NCBI RefSeq assembly: GCF_004364585.1 | Contig: NZ_SOAN01000005.1 | Coordinates: 173,172 to 237,171 of the forward strand | Origin: Nesterenkonia aurantiaca | Lineage (GTDB): Bacteria; Actinomycetota; Actinomycetes; Actinomycetales; Micrococcaceae | DNA: 64,000 nt | Direction of reading: 5' to 3' | In this document: piece by piece, positions 53,237-61,738 of the stretch | Layout of the letters: every line of letters begins with the position of its first letter | How positions within the stretch are numbered: the first letter of the stretch is position 1 | Program-made: the position numbers and the translations under genes | Notes under the pieces: generated by a model | Database searches by the model: none | Told to the model about the DNA's origin: nothing | Seen by the model: only the letters and a program-made list of their open reading frames with translations

Positions 53237-54495
53237 CCCCTCGGGTTCAGCTCCTGACACACAGTTATTGGCCGGAACGCACGGCCCCGCAGCGCCGCTG
53301 GGAACGCCTCGTGGGCTCGCTGCGCGAGGACGGCTGGGCGGTCGACGTCGTCACCCCCGCGGTGAACTCCCACCACACCCCGGAGGAGGTGCGAGGCCAG
53401 GGCAGATTCCGGCTGCGCCCCACGCCGGGGCCCACCGGGGAGCGGCTGCACCGGACCCCGTACATCCTGCTGAAGAATTCCCGCGCCGGGCGCTTCGCCT
53501 CAGACCTGGCCTCCGCGGTGCTGATGGTGCCCCGGGCGCTCAGCGCGAGCAAGCCTGATCTGGTCATCGCCACGGTGCCGGCCCTGCCCACCATCTGCGC
53601 CGGCTGGCTGGTCAGCCGCTGCCGCCGGGTGCCGCTGGTGGTCGATATGCGTGACGCCTGGCCCGAGCTCGCCCGCGAGGCCGGGGTGAAGGCCGGCCCG
53701 CTGGGGATGCTGATGGAAGCTGCCGTGGTCAGCGTCCAGCGCCGGGCTGAGCTCGTGGTCACCGTCACCGAGGGCTTTGGTCAGCGGCTGCGCGAACGCG
53801 GGGTCTCCCGGGTGGAGACCATCAGCAACGGCGTCGCCCTGGACCAGGTGCCGCAGCTCGAGCACCGGACACGCGAACCCGGGGAGCTGCGCATCGCCTA
53901 CCTGGGCAACCACGGTGAGAGCCAGGCCCTGGGACGCATCATCACGGCCGTGGCGCTGATCCCGCGCACCCGGGAGAATTCAGTCGACGGGGACCACACC
54001 CGTTCCGAGGGACTCGACGTACAGCTCCGGCTGGTCGGCTCCGGCACCCAGAAGGACCAGCTGCGCCAGGTCGCGGAGGAGTCCGGTGCCCTGGACAGCG
54101 GTGCGGTGGAGTTCTTCGATCCGGTGCACGGCGAGGAGATCTGGGAGCACTACCGCTGGGCCGACACCGCCTTGGTCAGCCTGCGCACCGACTGGGCCTC
54201 CTTCGCCTGGACCGTGCCCTCGAAGACCTTCGAGCTGCTGGGCCTGGGCAAGCACATCACCGCCGCGGTCACCGGAGAGGCGGCCTGGGTGCTCGGCCAC
54301 GCACGCAACGCCAGCTTCCTCTCCGGAGACTCGGAAGAGATCGCGGCCAGGCTCACCGAGCTCGCCGCCGATCCGGACTCCACCCCGGTGGATTCCACCG
54401 GCCGCGACTGGGTCGCCGAATACGCAGACCTGCCGGGCCTGGGCCGCCGCTACGCCGCCCTGCTGCGCACGCTGCTGCAGGAGCGGGCCCGGTGA
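53233..54495 (+). CDS. Glycosyltransferase family 4 (WbuB-like)
   Basis: 420 residues from GTG 53233, overlapping the LCP gene. The N-terminal acceptor domain begins VQLLTHSYWPERTAPQRRW; the C-terminal donor domain has RIAYLGNHGE, LRLVGSGTQKDQLRQ and PSKTFELLGLGKHI, typical of GT4 enzymes acting on nucleotide-sugar donors. Together with the next gene (4-nt overlap) and the LCP gene it forms a wall-polysaccharide operon. The sugar cannot be assigned. Confidence 0.85.
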   Translation: MTPRVQLLTHSYWPERTAPQRRWERLVGSLREDGWAVDVVTPAVNSHHTPEEVRGQGRFRLRPTPGPTGERLHRTPYILLKNSRAGRFASDLASAVLMVPRALSASKPDLVIATVPALPTICAGWLVSRCRRVPLVVDMRDAWPELAREAGVKAGPLGMLMEAAVVSVQRRAELVVTVTEGFGQRLRERGVSRVETISNGVALDQVPQLEHRTREPGELRIAYLGNHGESQALGRIITAVALIPRTRENSVDGDHTRSEGLDVQLRLVGSGTQKDQLRQVAEESGALDSGAVEFFDPVHGEEIWEHYRWADTALVSLRTDWASFAWTVPSKTFELLGLGKHITAAVTGEAAWVLGHARNASFLSGDSEEIAARLTELAADPDSTPVDSTGRDWVAEYADLPGLGRRYAALLRTLLQERAR

Positions 54496-55484
54496 GTCGG
54501 CCGGTGATCACCGCCGCCAACTCCTATATCTGCGTCTGCACCTACCGTCGGCCCGGCCCGCTGGCACAGCTGCTGAGCTCGCTGCGCGCCCAGGAACTGG
54601 GTCCGGTGGGGGAGTCGGGCGCGCTGGGGGAATCGGGCGCACTGGAGGAGCGCGCGCTGGGGGAGCGCGAGCTGCCGCAGCTGATCGTGGTGGACAACAG
54701 CCCCGAGGGCGACGCCGAGGCCCAGGTCCGCGCTCAGTATCCGGGTGCGCAGTACCTCCACGAGCCGCGCCCCGGGATCGCCGCCGCGCGCAACGCCGCG
54801 GTGGAGGCTGTGCCGGCGGATGCCGAAGCGGTGCTCTTTCTCGACGACGACGAGCGCGCGGCGCCGGACTGGCTGCGCACCCTGATCGACTGTGCCAACT
54901 CTTCCGGGGCCGACACCGTCTCGGGTCCGGTGATCACCCATTTCGGGGAGAACCCGCCGGCCTGGCTGCAGGCCAGCGGATTCATCCGGCGCATCGACTT
55001 TCCCACCGGACCCTGGAACCACCGCGCCGCGACGAACAACGTGCTGGTCCGCGCGCACTGGTTCACCAGCGCCGGGTATCGCTTCGATGAGGCGTTCAGC
55101 TTCATCGGTGGTGAGGACTCCGACCTCTTCGGCCGGATGCAGGCCGCCGGCGCCCAGGCCTGGTGGTGCGCCGAGGCGCGGGTCGAGGAGGACCTGCCCG
55201 CCGAACGGCTGAGTCCGGCTTGGATGCGCCAGCGCGGGATTCGCGCCGGACATGTGCGCGCCACCAAACTCATCCGGCGTGCCGAGCAGAACCAGGCAAC
55301 CCCGACGCTGCGGCTGCGGATCGGCGCCGAAGGGTTGGTCCGCATCGGCTACGGGGCGGCTCGGACCACAGCCCGCCGGCTCAAGCGCGCGCCGGTGCGG
55401 TATGTGGACAGCGTCTATCACCGTGAGGGCCTGGGCATGCTCCAGGCCGCCGCCGGCCGCCGCTACGAGGAATACGGCCGCTGA
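54492..55484 (+). CDS. Glycosyltransferase family 2
   Basis: 330 residues. GT-A fold with CVCTYRRPGPLAQLLSSLR at the N-terminus, the acidic metal motif FLDDDERAAPDW and the acceptor segment GGEDSDLFGRM. An 18-nt in-frame repeat encodes GESGAL units at ~residues 40-60. It is the last gene of the LCP/GT4/GT2 overlap operon and converges on the next glycosyltransferase with a 1-nt gap between stops. Confidence 0.87.
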   Translation: MSRPVITAANSYICVCTYRRPGPLAQLLSSLRAQELGPVGESGALGESGALEERALGERELPQLIVVDNSPEGDAEAQVRAQYPGAQYLHEPRPGIAAARNAAVEAVPADAEAVLFLDDDERAAPDWLRTLIDCANSSGADTVSGPVITHFGENPPAWLQASGFIRRIDFPTGPWNHRAATNNVLVRAHWFTSAGYRFDEAFSFIGGEDSDLFGRMQAAGAQAWWCAEARVEEDLPAERLSPAWMRQRGIRAGHVRATKLIRRAEQNQATPTLRLRIGAEGLVRIGYGAARTTARRLKRAPVRYVDSVYHREGLGMLQAAAGRRYEEYGR

Positions 55485-55485
55485 C

Positions 55486-58400
55486 TCAACCGGGGTTCTC
55501 GGCCTTGCTGCGATCCTTCACTGCCAACGCGTAGGCCGCCTCCGCGGCAGTGATGCCCCACTGCCCGGCCTCGCGCCGCTGGACCCGCTCAATCTCGGCG
55601 GTGACCTCGCGCAGCGCGGTCACCCGATCGATGGTCTTGGACTGGGGTTTGAGCCTTCGGCGGTAGGTCGCGCCGACCCGGCGGCCCAGGCGGGTGCGCT
55701 TGAGCTGGGCCAGCTGCAGCCCTGCGGTATCGAGTGCTCGGCGCTTGATCCGTCCCGCCAGCGGGCGCAGCTTCTCTGTCGAGGGCAGTTGGTGCACGCC
55801 GAAGAACCGCAACGCCTCAGGCGTCTTCCAGGCGTGGTGATACGGGTCTTCCACATAGAAGGCGGCGATCTCCGCGAGCACCTCTGCTGCCTCAGCCTTC
55901 TCCGCGGAGGGCACGCGGGAGAACTTCCGCAGGTACCAGGTGACGAAGAAGTGCTCGAACCGGGTGTCCAGATAGTCCTGCAGGAGTCCGACCTCGTGCA
56001 GCCAGGAGCTGCGAGCCGCTTCCAGGATCAGGTACTTTCTGAAGTAGGCCGGGCTGACCACGTTGACGATCGAGTTGTCCACCGCTCCGTAGTAGACGTA
56101 GACCGACCGGTCCACCGGCACATAGGCGCGTGCGTGGAAGAGCATCTGCTGGAAGAAGAAGGTGTCCTGCCCGGTGGCGCCCACCGGCTGGGTCAGCCCC
56201 AGCCCCTGCAGCCACGCGGTGCGGGCTACTATGCCCTCGATCGACGCGGGTCGGAACTTGATCTCGCGCAGCGAGTCACGGGTCGGCCAGCGCAGGCCGT
56301 CACGCAGCTCGATCCCGGTATACCAGTCGTGGACGCGCAGGGTCTGGTGCCGCTTGGTCCAGGTGGCCTGGTTGCCCAGGGCGAAGTCAGCCTCGGGCTT
56401 CTCGGCCAGGCGCTGCTGCAGCAGGTGGTAGCCGGCTTCCAGCTCCTCGTCATCGGGATCCAGGTAGGTGACATACTCGGTGGCGGTCAGCTCCAGGCCG
56501 GTGTTGCGCGGACGCGAGGCCGAGCCGGACCCGCCGGTGCCGTGCCGGAACGCGGAGACGTTCGCATAGGTCCGGGCCAGTTCCTCGACCGTGGCCACCG
56601 TGACCGGGTCGGTGGAGCCGTCGTCGACCAGCAGCACCTGGGTGCGTGGGAAATGCGGAGAACGGCGCAACGAGGCGAACGCCTTGTGCCGCAGATGATC
56701 CCCGTTGTTGTAGATCGGCACGATCACGGTGAGCTCGAGCCGCTCGGCCTCTGCGGTGCGCCGCACCTGAGCCTTTACAGAGGAGAGGTCATCCTCGGTG
56801 TGGGGGAGCGCGGCCGGGGTCAGCCCGGAGACCTGGATCGCGGCGGAGGCGAAGCGCCCCAGGTGGTCGACGGCGTAGACCCGCGCGTCCTGTCCGGACG
56901 CGGCCAGCACAGCAGGAGTCACCAGCGCCGAGGCCTCGGGACGCCACCAGGCGGTCAGACCGAGGTCCTCGAATCCGCGCTGATGGGCGTGGGCCCGATG
57001 GTCGGTCTCGGTGGCGGTGCCGTTGAGTTTCGTGGTGATCGTTGCGGACTGGTAGCGGAAAGCAGCCACATGATCCGCAGCGTAGTGCGGACCATATCGG
57101 TGCTGGTCGCTCAGCGGCAGCAGCACGTCGATGGGCTGCGCGAGTGGATCCGCTGCCCGGGCGCCGAGCTGCTCCCAGCTCAGCAGCTCCACCGGGGGGT
57201 GCCCAGCGGCGGCGAGGTTCTGCGCGGCCATGTCCTGGGCGAGCTCCGCGGTGACCTTCTCCGCGACGGCGACCACCAGTTCCCGTCTGGACTTGACCTG
57301 CTTGCCTGCGGTCCGGGCCACTCGGGTGAGCAGGTCCGAGACGTGGTGGCGCATGAAGACCTCACGGACGCCGTCGCCCTGCGCCCGACGGAGCCCCTCC
57401 AGGTCCATCCCACGCAGGCTCTCTTCGACGTCGGCCGCAGAGTTCGCGATCCGCACCTGCGGGTGATAGGAGTTCAGGCCCTGGTTATAGCTGGAGAGGA
57501 CCAGGGTGCCGGCGGCCTGCAGCTCGAGCGCTCGATTGGCGAACATGGTCTGCGAGTCGACCACGGAGTTCAGGTTGACCGCGATGTCCACCACGCGCTG
57601 GATGTCCATCAGCTCGTGATGGTCCATGGCGGGCACCCGGTAGGGCCAGTACTTGACCGGGACCAGCTGGTTCGGGCTGAGGATCGGCTGCTCGGAGTCC
57701 AGCTGGGCGGTGATCTCGTTCCACCACCGGTCCACGATCGCCAACGGCCGGCCCGCGTCGAGCACGCCGTCGAGGATCCACTCGGCGTAGCGGGCTCGCT
57801 GCTGATACTTCTTCCCCATCCAGGAGCCTGCGAAGAAGATCAGCTCACGCGCCTCCGCCGGGGCGCTGCGCGAGCCGATCGGTGAGTGCAGCAGCGGGTT
57901 GACCGCGAAGGGCAAGACCTCGATGCTGTGCGCGCCGGGGCAGTCCCTCCGGTACTTCGAGAGGACCTCCGCGGCGGTGGTGAAGATGTGATCACACGCG
58001 CGGGCCACGTCGAGGAACTGCCGGTAGTCGGGCGGGTCCTCCTTGCCGTAATAGACCGGCGGGGCGCCGGCTGCGCGATAGGCCGGGATGATCGTGTCGA
58101 TCAGCAGCCGACGGCGCTCCGGAGCCTCCGCGGCAGTGTAGTCCCAGGCGCGACCGTCGTGCCCACGCCAGGTCGCGGCGACCAGCAGCAGGTCCACGTC
58201 ATCGAGGTGGTTCTGCCAATTTTCCGGGGTGATCGGGATCAGCGTGGCCGCACCGGAGTAGGTGTCGAAAAGGAACCGGTCGCAGATGATCCCGATCCGG
58301 AGGTCCAGCTTGGGCCGGGAGATGCCGGGCTCAGTGGCGGGCAGCTGTGCGGCCGCAGTGCGGGAGAGAGCGAGCGCGTCCTGGGTGGACCGAGCCGCCA

Positions 58401-58677
58401 ACGGCGCGGCGAGCGGTGCCGTCATTGGGGCGTCGGGGGTCGCCGAAGGCGCTGCCGCACGCTCGCGCAGATCCGCCGCACGCTCGCGGTGCGCCCGCTC
58501 CAATGGCCCCCAGAGCTTCTCGTGATGCGCTGAGCTGGAGAGTTCCCGGGCGGCGTGATCATGGGCCCGGGCTGCCTGCTCCGCCGTCGTCGTGATCTTC
58601 GAGACCGAAGAGGTGGCTGCGGGGGCCCTGGCGGGGCTGCTTGCGAGGGGTGCGGAGGGGTCGTCTGGGAGATTCAC
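55486..58677 (-). CDS. Two-domain glycosyltransferase (1063 residues)
   Basis: Long protein with two glycosyltransferase parts. Residues ~130-500 resemble CgeB-type GT-B domains (IGIICDRFLFDTYSGAATL, YYGKEDPPDYRQFLD, VLSSYNQGLNSYHPQVRIAN). Residues ~640-1000 are a GT2 domain (LTVIVPIYNNGDHLRHKAF, LLVDDGSTDPVTVATVEEL, RPRNTGLELTATEYVTYLDPDDEE). Such fusions occur in teichoic-acid-like and other wall-polymer clusters. GTG 58677 has no ribosome site; TAGTGT ends 6 nt before it. The acceptor and donor sugars cannot be read from the sequence. Confidence 0.82.
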   Translation of the reverse strand: MNLPDDPSAPLASSPARAPAATSSVSKITTTAEQAARAHDHAARELSSSAHHEKLWGPLERAHRERAADLRERAAAPSATPDAPMTAPLAAPLAARSTQDALALSRTAAAQLPATEPGISRPKLDLRIGIICDRFLFDTYSGAATLIPITPENWQNHLDDVDLLLVAATWRGHDGRAWDYTAAEAPERRRLLIDTIIPAYRAAGAPPVYYGKEDPPDYRQFLDVARACDHIFTTAAEVLSKYRRDCPGAHSIEVLPFAVNPLLHSPIGSRSAPAEARELIFFAGSWMGKKYQQRARYAEWILDGVLDAGRPLAIVDRWWNEITAQLDSEQPILSPNQLVPVKYWPYRVPAMDHHELMDIQRVVDIAVNLNSVVDSQTMFANRALELQAAGTLVLSSYNQGLNSYHPQVRIANSAADVEESLRGMDLEGLRRAQGDGVREVFMRHHVSDLLTRVARTAGKQVKSRRELVVAVAEKVTAELAQDMAAQNLAAAGHPPVELLSWEQLGARAADPLAQPIDVLLPLSDQHRYGPHYAADHVAAFRYQSATITTKLNGTATETDHRAHAHQRGFEDLGLTAWWRPEASALVTPAVLAASGQDARVYAVDHLGRFASAAIQVSGLTPAALPHTEDDLSSVKAQVRRTAEAERLELTVIVPIYNNGDHLRHKAFASLRRSPHFPRTQVLLVDDGSTDPVTVATVEELARTYANVSAFRHGTGGSGSASRPRNTGLELTATEYVTYLDPDDEELEAGYHLLQQRLAEKPEADFALGNQATWTKRHQTLRVHDWYTGIELRDGLRWPTRDSLREIKFRPASIEGIVARTAWLQGLGLTQPVGATGQDTFFFQQMLFHARAYVPVDRSVYVYYGAVDNSIVNVVSPAYFRKYLILEAARSSWLHEVGLLQDYLDTRFEHFFVTWYLRKFSRVPSAEKAEAAEVLAEIAAFYVEDPYHHAWKTPEALRFFGVHQLPSTEKLRPLAGRIKRRALDTAGLQLAQLKRTRLGRRVGATYRRRLKPQSKTIDRVTALREVTAEIERVQRREAGQWGITAAEAAYALAVKDRSKAENPG

Positions 58678-58707
58678 CCCCCGACACTATCCCGAGCCGT
58701 GTTGGGT

Positions 58708-58736
58708 TTGGTGCAGGCAGTCCGGCTTGCTAGAGT
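58708..58736 (+). promoter_or_regulatory. tRNA-Gly promoter
   Basis: TTGGTG (58708-58713), a 17-nt spacer and TAGAGT (58731-58736), 54 nt before the tRNA. It is back-to-back with the -10 box of the 1063-residue glycosyltransferase gene. Confidence 0.6.
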
Positions 58737-58790
58737 GAAGTCTCGTTGCGGCGATGAATCGGCTTGAAAAGGCCATCGTCAAGCTTCAGC

Positions 58791-58861
58791 GGGGATGTAG
58801 CTTAGTGGTAAAGCTTTGGTCTTCCAAACCAACGATGCGGGTTCGATTCCCGTCATCCCCT
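58791..58861 (+). tRNA. tRNA-Gly (anticodon TCC)
   Basis: Acceptor GGGGATG pairs with CATCCCC (58854-58860), discriminator T. The anticodon stem TTGGT/ACCAA encloses CTTCCAA, giving TCC (reads GGA). CCA is encoded at 58862-58864. Confidence 0.94.
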
Positions 58862-58874
58862 CCAGTCACTTCCA

Positions 58875-58924
58875 AGCCTCTCCCGGTGATCGGGTCCTCT
58901 CGGTCACAGCAGGAGGGGCTTTTT
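58875..58924 (+). terminator. tRNA-Gly terminator
   Basis: AGCCTCTCC (58875-58883) pairs with GGAGGGGCT (58912-58920), with one G-T pair, and TTTT follows (58921-58924). Confidence 0.7.
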
Positions 58925-58963
58925 GTGTATCTGCCGCAGAGTCGGCTCGAGAGTGAGGAACCC

Positions 58964-60109
58964 ATGGCGCGTCCCCGGATCTACTTCGTGGTCCAGCCCA
59001 CCGTGGCGCACTACCGCGAGCCGCTGCTGCGCCGGCTGCTGGAATCCACCCGCTATGACTTTGACCTGGTCGGACGGTTCAAGAACTCGGAATCTACTGC
59101 TGTCGACGAGATCCATTCTGCCGCCGACGAGGTCCTCGCGAAGGTGAGGCCGCTGACGTTCTCGAAAATACGCGGATACTGGTGGGAGCATGGTCAGGTT
59201 CGTGAGATTTGGCATGGGGATCACGACGCTTTCGTGATCTCGGGCAGGATTCACTCTGTCTCCGCCTGGGCCGCCTGTGCGGTCGCCGCGCTGCGCGGAC
59301 GCACCCTGATCATGTGGGGCCACGGCTGGAAGCGGCCCGAGGACGGGCTCAAACGCCGGGTCCGGCTCGCCTTCTACCGACTGACCGACGGACTGCTGGT
59401 CTACGGTGACCGAGCCAAGGAGCTCGGCAGCTCCTACGGGGTCCCGGCGGAGAAGATCCAGGTCATCTATAACAGCATCTACCCGGAGGCGCTGACCACC
59501 ATGGCGCGGGAGAGTGCCGCTCACCCCGGGCAGGCCCCCGACGACGACGGGGCAAACCCGACGATCATCTACAGCTCCCGGCTCACCACCCGGCACCGTC
59601 TGGACCTGCTCGCCGAAGCGCTGGGAGGCATGCCCGCCGCCGCGAGGCCGAAGCTGCTCATTGTGGGGGAGGGTGCCGAGCGTCCCCGGCTCGAGCAGGT
59701 GTTCGCCGAACACGGGGTGGACGCGGAGTTCCTCGGCGCCGTCTATGACTATGAGCAGCTGCGCGAGCTCTACGCCCGGGCCGACCTCGCGGTCTCCGTG
59801 GGCGGAGCCGGGCTGAACGTCACCCAGGCGATGAGCTTCGGGGTGCCGGTGCTCGCCGAGGACGGCAACCCCGATTCCAGCCCCGAGATCGAGGCCGTGA
59901 TCGAGGGAGTGACCGGCCGGTATTACCAGACCGGCGACGCCGGCTCGCTGCGCCGGGTACTCGCCGAGCTCCTGGCCGCGCCGGCCCAGCTGCGTCAGCT
60001 GGGGGAGGCCAGCCTCGCTGTGGTGCGGGAGCGCTACACGGCGGAGAAGCACGCCGAGGCGATCGAAGATGCGCTGGATCGACTGCTCGCCCGCGCCAAG
60101 CGGGGGTGA
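58964..60109 (+). CDS. Glycosyltransferase family 4
   Basis: 381 residues from ATG 58964 with GTGAGGAA upstream; a longer frame would read through the tRNA-Gly gene. RIYFVVQPTVAHYREPLLRR opens the acceptor domain; the donor domain has IIYSSRLTTRHRLDLLAEAL, LLIVGEGAERPRLEQ and SVGGAGLNVTQAMSFGVPVL with the Glu of the family (SSPEIEAVIEG). It likely adds a sugar to a surface polymer, as with the neighbouring genes. Its stop is the last clearly core-genome feature before the accessory end. Confidence 0.86.
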   Translation: MARPRIYFVVQPTVAHYREPLLRRLLESTRYDFDLVGRFKNSESTAVDEIHSAADEVLAKVRPLTFSKIRGYWWEHGQVREIWHGDHDAFVISGRIHSVSAWAACAVAALRGRTLIMWGHGWKRPEDGLKRRVRLAFYRLTDGLLVYGDRAKELGSSYGVPAEKIQVIYNSIYPEALTTMARESAAHPGQAPDDDGANPTIIYSSRLTTRHRLDLLAEALGGMPAAARPKLLIVGEGAERPRLEQVFAEHGVDAEFLGAVYDYEQLRELYARADLAVSVGGAGLNVTQAMSFGVPVLAEDGNPDSSPEIEAVIEGVTGRYYQTGDAGSLRRVLAELLAAPAQLRQLGEASLAVVRERYTAEKHAEAIEDALDRLLARAKRG

Positions 60110-60235
60110 GTGCTCCGGCGGGTGGCGTTGGGTCATCCTTCCGGCGATCTCAGGGGGCTAACGGCCGTAGATTCCGTAGACGGCCAGCCCAAGGCCGAAC
60201 AGCAAGAACGCGACACCGAACCGGACTCCAGCAGC

Positions 60236-60724
60236 TCAGGGTGAATAGTGCACTTCCTGGACCCACTTGCCCAGGTTGTGGTTCCCGTGGTCGAACACCC
60301 GGTCGTAGGTGGGGTGCCGGGCGGCAACGGGTTTGGGCCTTTGGGGAGCTGTTCTGCCGTCTTGGTCCGAGATGTTGTGGATGTAGATGCCGAGCAACCC
60401 GTTGCCACGCTTCAGGGTGGAGCGGATCTCATACTGCATCCATTCCCGATGGGCCGTTTCGGGACCGATCAGGACCGCAGTGACTGCTGTGTGCTTGAGT
60501 CCATTCAGAACCAAAGTTGCGAGAGCGGAATCGCCTGAGCTCTTGAGATTCTCCCACCGTCTAGCTGATATCCAGGTCTTGGGAATGTCCTCTAACTGAA
60601 CCGAGCTGGCGAGATGAACCTGCAGCTTCTCCACCAGGGCATCAGGTTGCTCCACCGGCATGGAGTATCCACAGTCGCCGATGGGTTCCCCGTGAGGCTG
60701 GGGGAGTGAGGGGCTTACAGGCAT
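60236..60724 (-). CDS. TIR-like (DUF1863/ThsB-type) protein
   Basis: 162 residues. The central part matches TIR-like MTH538/ThsB proteins: RWENLKSSGDSALATLVLNG, TAVTAVLIGPETAHREWMQY, EIRSTLKRGNGLLGIYIHN and a late YDRVFDHGNHNLGKWV. In Thoeris defence, ThsB proteins make a signal molecule from NAD. Here the N-terminal first strand (usually SFHY-like) is not recognisable; SYSMPVEQ-type residues stand there instead, so activity is doubtful. No ThsA-type effector lies next to it in the window. Base composition is less GC-biased than the core genes. Start ATG 60724; ATG 60661 is possible. Confidence 0.6.
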   Translation of the reverse strand: MPVSPSLPQPHGEPIGDCGYSMPVEQPDALVEKLQVHLASSVQLEDIPKTWISARRWENLKSSGDSALATLVLNGLKHTAVTAVLIGPETAHREWMQYEIRSTLKRGNGLLGIYIHNISDQDGRTAPQRPKPVAARHPTYDRVFDHGNHNLGKWVQEVHYSP

Positions 60725-60770
60725 GGATTACGCCGGTGGCCCGATCGCCGTGGAATCCGGCCAGCGGCTC

Positions 60771-61034
60771 TTACTTGTTGTCCTTATAGGGTTCGGTCTG
60801 GGAAGTGGCGGCGCGTATGCGTTCTTCGAGGTCTCGAGAGGGATTCTCCTCACGCCAGGTCAGGCTCCGTCCATCCAGGCGTTTGGCGATGACACGAAGC
60901 TCCGCGATCTCGACATCTATCGAGGGGTCTGCTGTCCGGGCATCGTTGAGCTCTTCCCACTCAGCATCGCTGAGATCATCCGTGAGCGCGCCGGCGATCA
61001 GCTCCTCTCGCCGAGAAGATGCCTCCGGTGTCAT
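60771..61034 (-). CDS. Small soluble protein resembling anti-sigma N-terminus
   Basis: 87 residues from ATG 61034. The run RREELIAGALTDDLSDAEW, the LNDARTADPSIDVEIAELR helix and the ending RDLEERIRAAT align by eye with the N-terminal domain of the RskA-type protein at 27494 (RRAELLGAASAHDLSPAES; SELRELSSALR; LREQVIAKV). It has no membrane helix and no extracellular domain. It could bind a sigma factor or another target. Its stop is 46 nt before the TIR-like start on the same strand, so the two may be one transcript. A longer frame from 61115 exists; TATAGA at 61050-61055 (minus strand) supports the shorter one. Confidence 0.5.
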   Translation of the reverse strand: MTPEASSRREELIAGALTDDLSDAEWEELNDARTADPSIDVEIAELRVIAKRLDGRSLTWREENPSRDLEERIRAATSQTEPYKDNK

Positions 61035-61738
61035 ATGGGACCAACTCTCTTCTTCTATAGCAATACTCCTAAAACGAAATATATCGGATCTTGCAAGTTT
61101 GAGACTCAAATCCAAAATCCAGGTGGTGGACGTCTTTGAGTCGCAGCTTCAGGATGCGCCGGTGTAACTGGACCAGATCCTTCAGTGGCCGAGGTGATGC
61201 GGAGCAGTCAGTCAAGCCGGTATGGCAGCGGTCATTCGGTGCATTTCTGAGTTGATTCTCCATGCAGACAGGTCGAGGAGCGCGTCGACAGACCGCTTGT
61301 CACCTTCGCGTCCCCGTTTATGTTCGTACGTGCTTGAGGTTGACACGCGATCATTGATCAGGTGTTCGTCAGGCCGGGTATCGGATGACTATGCGTCCGA
61401 AAAAGTTGAGGAGCTTCATGCGATCTACCGCCTACTACGTCGGCGCGCGGTTCCGCCTGAGGCCTGCGACTGGTGACCGCAGGCCAGCCGCTATCTCGGA
61501 GAGGATACCGTTTCCGACAGGTCGGAAACAATCAAACTAGGGCGTGAGAGGCGCATTCAGTGCACATGTCGAGACGAGCGCACGTTGCTCCCTGCAAGTG
61601 GGAAACTTTCCCCGGTGCCAGAACTCTTAGAGTCATCACGGGAGAGGCAGGCGGTGAGCGCTCAGTTGCACGTGCTGACCCGCCATGCAGTCTTGACATG
61701 ATGTGCCGCATTGGTGATTCGAACTGCGGTGCGGCGGC
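61035..61738. other. Gene-poor 704-bp stretch
   Basis: Between the anti-sigma-like gene and the TetR stop. Several short frames exist on both strands (for example 61222-61476 plus), but none has a ribosome site, a promoter box in register or recognisable similarity. A minus-strand frame around 61200-61340 reads plausibly (core YEHKRGREGDKRSVDALLD) but lacks a good start and may be a gene remnant. The only clear element is the dyad at 61510-61529. Confidence 0.6.
61510..61529. promoter_or_regulatory. TetR-type operator-like dyad
   Basis: GTTTCCGAC-AG-GTCGGAAAC is a perfect 9-bp dyad with a 2-nt centre, the size and symmetry of TetR-family operators. It lies 210 bp past the TetR gene's stop and not in front of any recognisable gene. 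Confidence 0.5.

Noticed and set aside
58754..58963. Upstream extension of the GT4 gene
   Set aside because: It runs through the tRNA-Gly gene and its terminator.
60236..60238. TGA recoding (selenocysteine or programmed readthrough) in the TIR-like gene
   Set aside because: No SECIS-like element is evident and the upstream domain is already complete at its C-terminus; kept only as the helix finding.
61222..61476. 84-codon plus-strand frame in the gene-poor stretch
   Set aside because: No ribosome site, no promoter in register and no family resemblance; composition is not convincing.
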